DNA from: Ilex aquifolium
Lineage: Eukaryota; Streptophyta; Magnoliopsida; Aquifoliales; Aquifoliaceae
Direction of reading: 5' to 3'
Assembly: GCA_951799425.1 (NCBI GenBank)
Contig: OX637407.1
Span: 22,760,981-22,824,980, forward strand
DNA: 64,000 nucleotides
The first letter of the stretch is position 1; the number at the start of each line of letters is the position of its first letter. The position numbers were made by a program, and so were the translations under genes. The notes below the pieces were generated by a model. That model was not told where the DNA came from and searched no databases. It saw only the letters and a program-made list of their open reading frames with translations. Below are positions 36,425 to 47,967 of this stretch, piece by piece.

Positions 36425-36770
36425 AAATTGGACATTTTCCTTAAGATGATCCAAAAATTCACTACTTTAGTATTCACCACCTCAATCAGATTGAAGAGTT
36501 TTAATACTTTTGCTAGTTTATTTTTCTACTTCATATCTGAATTCTTTGAATTTTTCAAAAGCTTCAGATTTGTACTTCATTAAGTACACATACCCTAACG
36601 GTAAAGGTTATGAAGTAAGAAAAACCTCTTTTGGCTACTGAATTAATTAGTCCACATACATCCCTATGTATTAATCCTAAAATGTTTGCAGCTCTTTCAC
36701 CATGTCCTAAAAATGGTGTTTTAGTCATCTTACCTATGAGGCAAGATTCACAAGTTGGGGTGAGTTTCAT
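36425..36770 (-). pseudogene. Ty1-copia integrase fragment
   Basis: The minus strand reads CESCLIGKMTKTPFLGHGER, then LGLIHRDVCG and SYFITFT, typical of the copia GAG-pre-integrase and integrase start. After a frame change and small deletion near 36600 it continues with YVYLMKYKSEAFEKFKEF, and after stops with a GGEY/SEFLDHLKENG remnant of the second catalytic region. Several stops and a deletion around the first catalytic region make it non-functional. It ends abruptly where the LINE begins. Confidence 0.75.
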
Positions 36771-36774
36771 AGGT

Positions 36775-39700
36775 AAGTTATAAATGATTGTGGTTTATTA
36801 GATTTGGGTTTTAGAGGAAGTCCTTATACTTGGTGTAATGGTTCATTGGCCCCAGCTACTGTGAAGGAAAGGTTAGATAGAGTGTGGGTTTCTCCATCTT
36901 GGTTTAGTAGTCATTTGGGTAGCTTTGTTACTCATATTGCTACCACATATTCGGATCACTGTCAATTACTGTTGAGAGTTCAGGATTCTTTTAGTGGTCC
37001 ACAACAATGGAGAAAGAGGAGAAGGTTCCGATTTGAGCCTATGTGGTTGTTAGACAATTCATGCAGAGAAGTAATTGAAAGAAGTTGGAATAATGTTACT
37101 GGTTCATCTGATGGAATTATGTGGTTGGACAGATTAAGGTCATGTCGGAAGGGTCTGTTAAATTGGAACAAAGGAAAATTTGATAATATTCAAAGAAGGT
37201 TGAAAGATAACAATTCCCGTATACAGGTCTTACAATCAGGATCTCTAACGGAGGAAGTTAGAGAGGAATTGCGTGAGCTTCATGCTACTAACCAAATGCT
37301 GTTGGAAGCAGAGGAAATTAAATGGCATCAAAGATCAAAGGAATTGTGGCTCAAGGAGGGAGATAGAAACACAACTTTCTTTCATGTTCGAGCAAGTTTA
37401 AGAAGACAAAGGAATGAAATCAAAGGTTTAAGGGATAGGAATGGGGTATGGTGCACAAGCAGAGAACAATTGGAAGATATTTCTGTCCAGTATTTTCAAG
37501 ATTTGTTTACTTCTTCTTCTCCTTCAGAGGCGGAACTATTGGAAGTATTGCAAGCAGTACCTCGCAGGGTTTCTCAGGCTATGAATCAGTTCCTTATTCA
37601 ACCTTTCTCGAGATCGGAAGTGGAAGCAGCTATTCAACAATTTCATCCATCTAAAGCTCCCGGACCTGATGGTATGGGTCCAATCTTTTATCAAAAGTTC
37701 TGGGGAATCATTGGCAATCAAGTTACTGAGTTGGTTTTGAATTTTTTGAATCATGATGTGTTCTGTCATAAGATTAACTACACCCATATTGTTTTAATTC
37801 CTAAGAATCTTGAGCCGCAGGAGATGTCTCAGTTTCGTCCAATAAGCCTGTGCAATGTAGTTTATAAGATAATATCAAAAGTTCTAGCCAATCGTTTAAA
37901 ACGTTTTCTCCCAGACATTATTTCAGAGTTCCAAAGTGCATTTGTACCTGGAAGATTAATAACGGATAATGTTTTGATTGCTTTTGAATTGAATCATCAT
38001 ATGAAGAAGAAGAGAGAGGGTCACAAAGGATATATGTCTTTGAAATTGGATATGAGTAAAGCATATGATCGTGTTGAGTGGGGATTTATTGAAGCTATTA
38101 TGCGAAGGATGGGATTTGATGATAGGTGGATAAAGTTGATCATGATTTGTGTTTCTACAGTTTCATATTCTGTTATTCTTAATGGGGAGCAGATGGGATT
38201 CATTCGTCCACAAAGGGGTCTGCGACAAGGTGATCCATTATCAGCTTATCTTTTCTTGCTATGTTCGGAAGGTCTAAATGTTTTACTTCAAAGAGAGGCA
38301 GAGAATGGAGGCATCCAGGGTCTTGCAGCTGGTCGAGGGGGTCCAATTTTTACACATCTCTTGTTTGCAGATGACAGTTTATTTTATGCCAGAGCTAACA
38401 GATCTAATGCACAGCGGATTAGGCGATGTTTGCAGACTTATGAGAAAGCTTCTGGACAGACAATAAATTTTTCAAAATCTGAGGTGGTGTTTTCAGATAA
38501 TACCTCTCTTGCGGACAGACTGTCTGTTTTGAATGAATTGCCATTGAAGGTGGTGGTTAGTCATGAAAAATATCTGGGTCTTCCATCAGTTATAGGCCGA
38601 ACAAAGAGTCAAGTTTTTGAAGGAATCAAGCAGCGTATATGGGATAAAGTGCAGGGTTGGCAAGGGAAGCTCCTATCACAGGCGGGAAGGGAAATATTAA
38701 TAAAGGCGGTCGCTCAGGCTATACCTACATATGCTATGTCTTGTTTCAAACTTCCCTCAGGATTTTGTTCGGAAATTAATCAATTGATGGCTAGATTTTG
38801 GTGGGGTCATAATTCGGAGATTAAGAAGATTCATTGGTTGTCCTGGCAGAAGTTATGTTTACCAAAATCAAAAGGTGGAATGGGTTTTCGTGATATTGAA
38901 GCTTTTAACTTATCTTTATTGGCTAAACAATATTGGAGGCTCCTTCAAAATTCTGAATCATTGCTCTTTAAAGTTTATAAGGCCAAGTATTTTCCTTCTA
39001 CTTCATTAAAGGAGGCCACTTTGGGGTCGAATCCATCTTATTCATGGCGTAGTATATTGTCTTCTCGTCAATTGGTTGAAGCTGGTATAAGGTGGAGAGT
39101 AGGAAATGGAAGAAGTATCAATGTGAAGCTTGATCCATGGATTCCTAGACCACATACTTTCAGAGTTATTACACAAATGCCGAATCTCAGTGATGATATA
39201 TCGGTTAGCTATTTTATTGATGATGTCTCGAGAAGTTGGAATGTACAATTGCTTCAACAATGGTTCCTGGATTTTGAAGTGCAAGGTATTCTGAAAATTC
39301 CAATTTGTCCAACGTTGCCAGCGGATAGAATCATTTGGCATTTTAATAAGTCTGGGAACTTCTCAGTTCGCAGTGCTTATCATTTAGCCATGGAGAGAAA
39401 TCTTTTTCGACCTCAGATGGATATAGCATCTTCAAGTAATGCTATGGATCGTTGGCCGGGCTCTTTTATTTGGTCACTTCAGGTTCCTAATAAGATCAAA
39501 AATTTCTTATGGAGGTTATTTATGGATATTTTACCTACTTTGTGCAACTTACAAATGAGATGATTAATGGTTAAGAATGAATGTTTTCTATGTGGTCACC
39601 CTTGTGAATCGTCCTTCCATTTATTTCTTATATGCCCCTTTGCGAAAGCTGTATGGAGTATGGCTGATATTCATTTTCCATCTGAAGGTGTATCAAATAT

Positions 39701-40464
39701 TCAAGATTGGCTGGTTTATATTTCTGAAAAGGTTCCATCTAATGGGGTAGTTATGATTGCTGTTATTACATGGGCAATGTGGTTTAATTGGAACAAAGTT
39801 CGGGTTGAACAATGTTCCAGATCTCCAGAGGAAATAGTTTTATTCTCCAGAGAATACATTCATCATTATCATGTTGTTCATTGTTTGAGGGGAAGATATA
39901 ATATATCAAATGCATATGAGGAAGTGTCCATATGGAAGCGGCCCCAAGAGGGAACATACAAGGTCAATTTTGATGGGGCTGTTTCTAGTTCCTTTAATTG
40001 CTCTGGATTGGGAGTGGTTATTAGGGATTGTAATGGGAATTTTTTGGCAGGTTTAAGCCAAAGGATAGAAGGCATCTTAAGTGCAGAATGTGTGGAGGCT
40101 TATGCTGCATTTGCTGCTGTGTCTTTGGCTGCTGATCTGGGTTTTAATAGCATCATTCTGGAGGGGGACTCTAAATACATTATTCAAGCTATTTCTCAAG
40201 AGCAAGGGTCTTTATCTGATGTCGGTAATTTTATTGATCAAGTTCATATGTTCAAGACAAAATTTCAAGCTTTTTCCACGGTTTGGATAAGAAGGAAGGG
40301 AAATGTAGTTGCTCATAATTTAGCCAAATTTGCTTTTAATTGTAATACTTTTATATTGTGGAAAGATGAGATTCCATCTTTTCTGATATCTCATATTCAC
40401 AATGATGTAACTGGTATTGCTTATTAAATATATGATGATCGCAGTTTCAAAAAAAAAAAAAAAA
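36775..40464 (+). mobile_element. 5'-truncated L1-type LINE with poly-A tail
   Basis: The element starts within the endonuclease domain and ends in a poly-A run (40449-40463) shortly after the stop codon, as LINEs that insert by target-primed reverse transcription do. The 5' truncation is abrupt at the copia fragment. A target duplication was not visible. Confidence 0.8.
36780..40427 (+). pseudogene. LINE ORF2: endonuclease end, reverse transcriptase, zinc-binding domain, RNase H
   Basis: One frame from 36780 to 40427 with a single in-frame TGA at 39561-39563 and no ATG at its truncated start. Order: C-terminal end of the apurinic-type endonuclease (NDCGLLDLGFRGSPYTWCN, LDR, SDH); reverse transcriptase with KAPGPDG, LIPK, FRPISLCNV, GRLITDNV, KLDMSKAYDRVEW, GLRQGDPLS and FADDS (catalytic DD at 38370-38375); a zf-RVT motif CFLCGHPCESSFHLFLICP at about 39580-39640; and RNase H from about 39960 (NFDGA, E in SAECVEAYAA, D in LEGDSKYI, AHNLAKFA). 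The C-terminal RNase H marks the plant L1 branch. The premature stop lies between RT and zinc-binding domain. It shows relatively little other damage, so insertion was fairly recent. Confidence 0.9.
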
Positions 40465-40599
40465 TATTATTAGCATTGCTATTTATGGTTAAGAAATAAA
40501 GACCATTCACGAAACCAAATAGAAAAATCAAAATCAAAAATTGAAACCGAAATCGAAATCGAAATCCAATCTATTCATTGGATTTGCTCTCCAACAAAT

Positions 40600-40815
40600 C
40601 CAATGATGTTCGATTGGCTTGGAGGTGGTGGTTGTGGCTGGCGACATGTACACCGGCCAGTTCATGTACTATGGCAAAAAGGCCAATCTCGTCGTCGAAA
40701 ATGTCTTGCCTCTCAAATCTATTCCTGAAGGTGTTGTGGTGTGTAACGTCGAACACCATGTGGGTGATGGTGGTGTGTTTGCCAGAGCTTCTGTGGATTA
40801 TGCGATTATGATTGA
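40600..40815 (+). pseudogene. Fragment of cytosolic ribosomal protein L8 (uL2) gene
   Basis: In the frame from 40619 the sequence reads [20 protein letters not shown] followed by [20 protein letters not shown] and [12 protein letters not shown], a clear match to the middle of the 60S L8 protein (uL2 family). It starts and stops without ATG, intron or the flanking parts of L8, and changes such as YYGKK and SVDYA suggest free decay. The copy is a captured or retroposed fragment, not a working gene. Confidence 0.8.
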
Positions 40816-41219
40816 ATTGGAATTGTGATTTTGCATCCACTGGTAATGGGTAAAAAGGTATACAAGAAAGACGTGTTATTTGTGGAGGATTTTGCTAGTT
40901 GTTGGTTGGGTCGTTTGGGGGTATTGTGACGGAGGTGTGTGGTGGAGGGTTTAGCAGTTTGGAGAAGGGTAAGGGTGCGGTGAAGTTGTGGTGATGTGGA
41001 AGTGTTTGAGAGGGTTCGTGGTTGCAGGTGCAAACAAATCCTATTTTTTATTTTTTATTTTTTTTAATATTTAATTTGTGTTATAACCCTCATGTTGTTC
41101 AAATTTATCCTCACATGACATGCAAATGATCTTCTATGGGCAAATTAGGTATAATGGAGATAAAATTTGCTTACATCATGAAATTGTTAACTTTTTTTAA
41201 CATATTACTAACGACTGGG

Positions 41220-41942
41220 CAGGGGCGGAGCCAGAAATTTAGGGTAGTAGGGGCAAAAATTTTAGCAACGACAATATTATATGTACTAAATTGGAAAAAT
41301 TAATGCATTATTACCGTTGGATTAACAAATAAAATGTATTTAATGTTGATACCCTATGCTAATTCAACAATAAAAATGTGTTATATTATCAAGTTAGACC
41401 TTTCAATTATATGTTAGTAACATTTTTTTAACAAAAGTAAAATTTAAAATTTTGAAGTAATAATAAATTAAACAAGGTGGCTCAACGTGTGGATTCTGCT
41501 ATTGCAAGGACTGGAGTAAGAAGTACATATTCTTATCCTGCATGTGAGAGAGTATTATTTTTGCAGCTTGAATTCTTGACATTCAAACCATAAAGGAACA
41601 ACGTATACCTTATCTTTACCATCTTATTGACTAATTTTTTAAAAATATTACATAATAATATTATCATTCAATGTGTCAAATTTTACAAAGATGAGAGTAA
41701 GGGGCTTCATATAGGGGAGAGAACAAAAAGTTCCAAAATTTCTTGAACACATGTTGAGAGATTCAACTAAATAATCAATAATCAAGTAAAGAAATTATCC
41801 TAATGTTAGAAATTATTAAGTAAATTAAAATGTATTTGAATTTTTGTGAGGACAAATTTAGAGTTTATTAAAATTTATATAAAAAAAATGTTTGGACAAA
41901 AAAAATTGAGTGGGGGCAGTGGTAAGTGTAGCTCCGCCCCTG
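41220..41942. mobile_element. hAT-like non-autonomous element with CAGGGGCGGAGC ends
   Basis: The left CAGGGGCGGAGCCAGAAA and the reverse complement of the right CAGGGGCGGAGCTACACT form inverted ends of a very common plant hAT type. Flanking bases match only in part, so the 8-bp duplication is decayed. No ORF. It sits just inside the right inverted repeat of the composite region. Confidence 0.7.
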
Positions 41943-42061
41943 ATCGGGGGAATGTGTTATTTAATACCAAAACAGAACGAATGTCAGTGTTATTTCCCAA
42001 ACAAGAAGGGATTTAGTTGGTATTTGACCAAATCTCAAACAAAGTAAATGTAATTTACCCT

Positions 42062-43342
42062 ATATTTTATTCTAATCTACACATAAGTATATTCTGGAGG
42101 AGGGTTTGATTAGAAAACACACACACAAATGTTGGTGGATAGAATAAAATGTTGGTGGATAGGTAACCTATTAGTGGTATATTTTATTTGGTAGATGACA
42201 AATATGGAGAAACAGGTTAACAACATCAAAGGGGCCAATGCCATGTGAAGTTTTGGCATTTGTTAATGTTTTGTTCTGTGTATTAGAAGAAAACAAATGT
42301 CTCAAGAGTTTATAATAAAGAATCAAGGCTGAATTTGACAATGAACCTGTAGAATTTGACAACTTGTAACAAGTTCCACTTTTGCCAAATTTTGTCAATT
42401 TAATTACTTGAACTACCCATTTTACCCTTAAATGAGAAAACTAATATTAGGCCACTAATTTTTTTTTAATCTAAATTGGACCCTTCAAATCTATCAATCT
42501 ATCCAACAAATTGACCAAAATTTCACTTAATTTGGACAGATTTTTGAAAATTTTCTAGAGAGAATTTGGGACAAATTTTGTAGAGTGAGTAAAGAACTAG
42601 CTTGTGGCATCGATAGAATTTTTTTTTTCATTATTATTCTCACCGATGGTATAAACCACACAATTATCATAATATCCGTTTATCCACTTTCCCATGAATG
42701 CAATAAGGTTAAAAAAGTCTTTTTGCATAGAATATGTCATCTCCCATTTACTTTTTTGATAAGTTTCATTTAATCCATTTATACAAAAATAAACATGATA
42801 TTGGATAGGAGTGCATTACCAGTAATAATTTCTCTTTGGTGGTATGGATAACATTTATCAATATCAACAAATGTTATATGGCAAACAAACACACCATTGG
42901 ATATAAAATACCGATATTATTAGACTCCTATCCAACCGAAACCATTGTCCTGAGTTAAACCCACCCCCTAAAAAAAATAAAATTTATAATATAAAACAGA
43001 ACAAACCTTAATAAGTTTATCTAGCAGTCTTAAATAGACTCATTCAACGGCCACCAACATTTCTTTTAAAATTATTTACATTGTAACATACCTTCGGTAC
43101 ATGTTACGAAAAAAAAAAACAAAAACAAAAACAAAAATCACCAAAAAGAAGAAGAAGAAATTTTTGCTACCGAAAATCACGCTTGAAAAATGACACAGAC
43201 CCACAAGTTCTCTCGTCTCCATCAATGTAGTCAGTTTGGGTCAGCACGAAACCTTTGGCACAAACCCAAATGTCAAAATCTCTACAGCCCAATTTCTCTC
43301 TCTCTCTCCCTGTCAATGTCGTCACTTGGAATTAGATTATGA
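42062..43342. other. Intergenic, no gene seen
   Basis: AT-rich. There is a small direct repeat (tgttggtggata) near 42130-42160 and an A-rich stretch with caaaaa repeats near 43110. No credible ORF. Confidence 0.55.
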
Positions 43343-43512
43343 AAAATGCTATTTAAACATAATTTATTAATTTTATTTATAAGCAAATATATTATAATTA
43401 TTAAATTGGTAAGGGGTTCTGACTAATTTTAGAGTTCACTGTCAATTCAATAACATTGATTTATTAAATCAATAAATTAAGTCAATATATAAGATCTAAG
43501 TTGCAATACTCG
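43343..43512. mobile_element. MITE, same family as 23821-23990
   Basis: The left aaaatgctatttaaacataa and the inverse of the right agatctaagttgcaatact enclose attaaatcaataaattaagtc-type arms. Confidence 0.5.
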
Positions 43513-43651
43513 TCAGATTATTACAACTTTAACTTTTGAATTTGTTATTGCTCTTTACTTAGCATGTCAGTAGAACCAATTCAGTGTAGGTTACTTTTTC
43601 CTCGTGATAATATCTTAACCACTGACTTCTTAATTCATAATTATCATAAAT

Positions 43652-43655
<4 letters not shown>

Positions 43656-43692
<37 letters not shown>
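43656..43692. repeat. (TA)n microsatellite at the Helitron 5' insertion site
   Basis: An uninterrupted alternating TA run that ends exactly where Helitron copy A begins (A|TC). Confidence 0.85.
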
Positions 43693-43695
<3 letters not shown>

Positions 43696-44899
43696 ATATA
43701 ATAAAATAACTTACAATTCAAATCTCAAAAGATAAACAAAATGACATTTGTTATTCGCGGTTGAGATCGCTTTAAATTTTATTTTAAAGTTAATCTAACG
43801 GCTAATATTAACACCCTAAATTTAATAGGAAAAATAGGCCCCTAAGGGTAGGCCTGACAATCGTGTCGAGTGGAACGGTTTCGTGTCGGGTGGAACGGGT
43901 TTGTGTCAAAAAACCCTCCATCCATATCCCATTCGTTTATATAAACGAGTTCAACTATCATACTCATACACGAATCATTTATTAGACGGGTTACCCGATA
44001 CAACTCGTGTGTCACCTGCTAAATAAAAGAATATGTTAAAATATTTTGAGTACACACGAAAAATCATCAACTTGTTACACATTACACATATTTGACTTGT
44101 TTACAGTAACAATAAATCATGGCTGAACAAAAAAATAAAAGACAAAAAATAAACATTAAATGACTACTACATTTAAATGAGTCTAAGAAATGGGAGGTGT
44201 GAGATGAGGCAGAGGCTAAGAGACCTAACTTTTTTTAAAAAAAATTATAGTACCACTGTTAACGGGTTAAACAGGTTGAAACGAGTTTATAGGTTAAACA
44301 CAAAACCGATTCATTTATTTCACGGGTCTGCCGAGTTAACCCGTTAACTACCCGAACCCGTTAAGACTACACCCAAACCCGATAAATCCGTGTCGGATTC
44401 GTGGTTTCACGAATCGCGTCTAGAATTGTCAGGCCTACCTAAGGGTGTGCTTTGAGTGATTTTTTAAAAGTACTAATAGAAATTATTTCTCATAAGTACT
44501 TTAAAAAAATAATAGTATTTGAAACCGCCTCACCACTACCTCTACCACCACCACCCCCACCATCACCACCGCCGCCGCCATTGCCATCGCCGCTAGCACC
44601 ACCACCACCGTCGCCACCACCACCGTCGCCGCCACCACCACCACCACCACCACCATCGCCACCACCACCACCACCCTCGCCGCCATCACCTCCACCACGG
44701 TCATTGCCACCCACTACAACCATCATCGTCTCCTACCACCACCACTGCCGGCACCACCTCTCACCCCCACTACAAACCGATGCTTAAATTCATTTATCTA
44801 TTCTCTATATTTGTGATTTGATTTTAGATATGAATACAAATATGTTTATTGTTTACCATTTTTTATTATACTGTGCCTTCAGGCACAGTCAATAACTAG
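43693..44899 (+). mobile_element. Non-autonomous Helitron, copy A (split by a hAT element)
   Basis: The 5' end is A|TCTATATAATAAAATAAC. The 3' end is the hairpin ctgtgccttcaggcacag (8-bp stem, 2-base loop), 7 bases, then CTAG|T: the standard Helitron layout with insertion between A and T and no target duplication. The body shares ttcgcggttgagatc and ttaatctaacggctaat with copies B, C and D, and has a (CCA)n-type block at about 44535-44700. A hAT element sits at 43849-44437. No Rep/helicase gene. Confidence 0.85.
43849..44437. mobile_element. hAT element with perfect 8-bp duplication inside Helitron A
   Basis: The left TAGGCCTGACAATCGTG and the reverse complement of the right TAGGCCTGACAATTCTAG are inverted. 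Flanks cctaaggg occur at 43841-43848 and 44438-44445 without a mismatch. Copy B has the undivided target (actaagggtg). No ORF. Confidence 0.9.
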
Positions 44900-45594
44900 T
44901 CTATATAATAAAGTAGTTTATAATTCAAATCTCAAAAGATAAACAAAATGACTTTTACTATTCGCGGTTGAGATCACTTTAAATTTTACTTTAAAGTTAA
45001 TCTAACGGCTAATATTAATACCCTAAATTTAATAGGAAAAATAGGGCACTAAGGGTGTGTTTAGAGTGACTTTTTAAAAGTATTTCTAGAAATTATTTCT
45101 CATAAATTTTTTTTTTTTAAAATAGTGTTTGAAATCGCCTCACCACTACTTCTACCACCGCCACTGCCGCTGCCGCCACCACAACCACCACCGCCACCAC
45201 CACTACCACCGTCACTACCGTCACTACCGCCCCCACCACCACCGCCGCCGTCATCACCACCACAACCACCATCACCACCACTGCCCCCATCACCACCGCC
45301 ACTACCGCCACCACCACTGCCGTCGCCGCCACTGCCTCCACCAACATCGTCGCCGCCACCCCCACCAACGTCGTAACCACCACCACCACCAGGGTCATTG
45401 CCACCCACCACAACCATCACCGTTTCCTACCACCACCACTGTTGCCCACCACCTCTCACCCTCACTACAAACCGATGCTTAAATTTTTTTATCTCTTCTC
45501 TATGTTTGTGATTTGATTTTAGATATGAATATAAATATGTTGATTGTTTACTATTTTTTATTACTCTGTGCCTTCAGGCACAGGCAATAATTAG
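44900..45594 (+). mobile_element. Non-autonomous Helitron, copy B, head-to-tail with copy A
   Basis: Begins TCTATATAATAAAGTAG directly after the CTAG of copy A and ends with the same hairpin ctgtgccttcaggcacag, then gcaataaTTAG|T. The interior has a (CCA)/(CCG) block at about 45135-45410, which opens long proline-coding frames in several phases. I regard these as repeat artefacts. Confidence 0.85.
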
Positions 45595-46455
45595 TATATA
45601 TATATATATATCATTATTTGCATATTATATAACATTTATTTGTGTGTTAAGGTGTTTTTTGATGCGGGGTTTGTTTCGACAATTGACAATTTTAAACTTA
45701 GGATCCAAATCGTCATTAACAGGTCACACTTCAATCACTATATATATGAGGATAATAATAAAATATATTAAAAATAGCCGCCCTGGTTTAGAAGACAAAG
45801 CCAACCCAAACCCCTCATTCTCAAGATAACCTTCTTCTTGGAAGACTCTATGTCTATGTCCCCCAATTCCCTCCTCACCTTCCTCCATGTAATTTCCTGA
45901 AAATAACTGCCACTTGCCCACCTCCATTCACGGGTCCTCTGTCCGGCCATCACCATCACACGCACACTCTCTCTCTCTAAATATGCATATGTATCTATGC
46001 ATATATTTATATACACAATGTTTCTATTAATAAAAGGAGATGTGAGTTTGGTGTCTATCCCAAGGGGACCTACTAATTTGTAACATATTAATACTTTATA
46101 TTATTCTATCATTTATATGTCCATCACACATTTATTTTATTTTTTTTCAACAATCAGATGTGTTCGAGTTAACTTATGCACATCTCGATCAATCCCCTCT
46201 CAGGTATTGTCAAAGGAGCGCAGGTCATCCATGTTGGAACTAAGATATTCATGAGGGATAAATCCTTAATAGTCTAGCTCCTAAGAAATTGTCAAAATTC
46301 GAATTTAGAACGTCTGAGTTACCTCTTCCCTAATCATGCATAGCTTATGCCAGGAAAACTAGTATATATATGTAGTATAATCATGCCCCCATCCTCATAA
46401 CCATTGACTATAATCGTTCAAACAACCTTTTTTTTAACCTTTCAAGTCCATTACA
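45595..46455. other. 5' flank of the gene at 46456
   Basis: A short TA repeat, a CT run near 45965-45978 and AT-rich sequence. No other gene seen. Confidence 0.5.
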
Positions 46456-46932
46456 ATGCAAACCTCTTCCCTTCATTCTCTCTCATGTCCATTTTCCGTC
46501 CATTTTCCTCACAGAAAAGTTGGACTTGGCCAAAGAAAAAGGGCTTTCAACTCTGTACCAGCACTTCAAAGAGACGAATACAGTAATGATCATAACTATG
46601 GCAGGCTTGTTGATTCAAACATGATTGTTCTCAGACAGAGAATTCATGAAATGAAGATGTTGGAGAAGAACTATGCGCCGCCGCCGTCGTGTGGGTGGAT
46701 GGAGTGGGAGAAGCGGTATTACGGAGACTATCATGATGATGTGTTCGGAGCAATAGGGTTTTTACAGTCATTTTTTATGGAGACCAGGCCTAGCTTGGCT
46801 TTGGCAATGGTAGCTCTTGTTTTGTTAAGCATGCTTAGTTCTATTGCTGCTGTTGGGTATTATGTAATTGACATGGGTTTGGGGATCTTAGCTGGGATTC
46901 AGCTTGCATCTATCGATCAAATAACTATGTAA
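46456..46932 (+). CDS. Small plant membrane protein, probably organelle-targeted, unknown function
   Basis: A single-exon 158-aa protein from ATG to TAA. Residues 1-40 are rich in S, R and P and poor in acidic residues (SSLHSLSCPFSV, HRKVGLGQRKRAF), as in a chloroplast or mitochondrial transit peptide. The middle has a conserved-looking block, RLVDSNMIVLRQRIHEMKML and then WMEWEKRYY (residues 50-90). The C-terminal part is hydrophobic (about 112-150, ALAMVALVLLSMLSSIAAVG and on) and suggests one or two membrane helices. I believe it belongs to a plant-specific uncharacterised family with the EMKxLE...WMEWEKxYY motif, but cannot give a function. Neighbours are transposons, so context is uninformative. 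Confidence 0.7.
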   Translation: MQTSSLHSLSCPFSVHFPHRKVGLGQRKRAFNSVPALQRDEYSNDHNYGRLVDSNMIVLRQRIHEMKMLEKNYAPPPSCGWMEWEKRYYGDYHDDVFGAIGFLQSFFMETRPSLALAMVALVLLSMLSSIAAVGYYVIDMGLGILAGIQLASIDQITM

Positions 46933-47788
46933 ATCGACTGGTAAGAACTCGTATCTGAAAACACTCTTCAATACTAAAAATCAAATTTTAATTGTGCAAC
47001 ATTTATATTTTGAATAGTATTTTTTTTTGTTATGTAATTTAAAATTAAAGTAAACAGAAAGAAAATAAGAAAAAAGTAGAGGAGAGAGAGAGAGAGAGAG
47101 AGATAGATGTGGATTAGTGAAGTTGTCTGACATTTGGGAGTATGTTAATTGAATTATCTGACATAAAGAACCGTGTAAAAAATATAATGTTTTTGACCGG
47201 GAAAAAAAATTGTGATGAATTTCGTATCAATTAATCAAAGTAGAACCGTTGTTGTGTGTTTTTATTAGTTGAGGATTCAATTTCTTAACCGTGATATTAA
47301 ATAGATCGCTCAAAACTCTCAAGTTTTCATAGTTATATTCTTTGGTTTATTGATTAATACATTAATTGTTTCCTTGTTATATTATTTCGTTATTAATTAG
47401 TAGTACCGTTTAATAACTTTTTTAATTAATTACAACAAAATTGAGTGTTTCGATTGTCTTCAAAAGCTTCTAATCTAGAACATACATCCCTATGTCGAAC
47501 CCACTTCAGTGACTTTTAATCTAAAAAATAAAATTATATTATTAGTAGGCATTTTTATCAAACAGTTAGAGTGCATTAAGGTTTATTGATCTACAACAAC
47601 CAGTGAGAGTGTAGGGTTTTTGAGATACCTTGAATTTAAAGAGATAACCGAAGCAAATGTAAGCGGAATACAGAGAGTAGCAGAGAATTTAGATCTTTTT
47701 TCTTCAACACAGAGGTGCTTAATGCAAAGCAACTCTCCCTCTATTTTTTGGTCTGAGTCAAAACGGAGATGAAGGGGATAACCACAAG
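46933..47788. other. 3' flank of the membrane-protein gene, no gene seen
   Basis: AT-rich, with a GA repeat near 47083-47102. Confidence 0.5.
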
Positions 47789-47967
47789 AGTAACGTTATT
47801 TGCATCTAAAAATTTGACTTAATTTGTTGATATAATGATGTTGTTTCAGTAGAACTATTGGATCAATACCAAGTTCCAATGTTTGATGGAGCCTATAATC
47901 AATCCAAAAACTATAATGAATTAAATCAGCAAATTAGATCAGTAAATTAGGTCTCAATACCATTACC
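47789..47967. mobile_element. MITE, same family as 23821-23990
   Basis: The left gtaacgttatttgcatctaa and the reverse complement of the right gtaatggtattgagacctaa are inverted arms; ttaatttgttgatataatg and its inverse follow inside. Confidence 0.55.

Larger units (their letters stand above)
36156..42061. mobile_element. Composite region bounded by degenerate MULE-like inverted repeats
   Basis: The left AGGGTAAATTACATCCACC and the reverse complement of the right AGGGTAAATTACATTTACT start inverted repeats that stay recognisable for about 90 bp (tttggtcaaata, aactaratccctt, atarcactgayctt). Possible flanking duplications atatatttt and atattttat match only partly. Between them lie a copia integrase fragment, a LINE, a ribosomal protein L8 fragment and a hAT element. 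Either one MULE captured or accumulated these, or two unrelated repeats frame them by chance. Confidence 0.45.

Noticed and set aside
40571..41033. Minus-strand ORFs opposite the ribosomal L8 fragment
   Set aside because: Antisense shadows; the plus-strand frame alone matches a known protein.
44452..44787. Proline-rich ORFs on the plus strand and glycine-rich ORFs on the minus strand (also at 45100-45482, 51565-52468 and 52955-53291)
   Set aside because: They are frames through trinucleotide repeats inside Helitrons; every phase stays open because of the repeat, and none has a start context or conserved non-repeat part.
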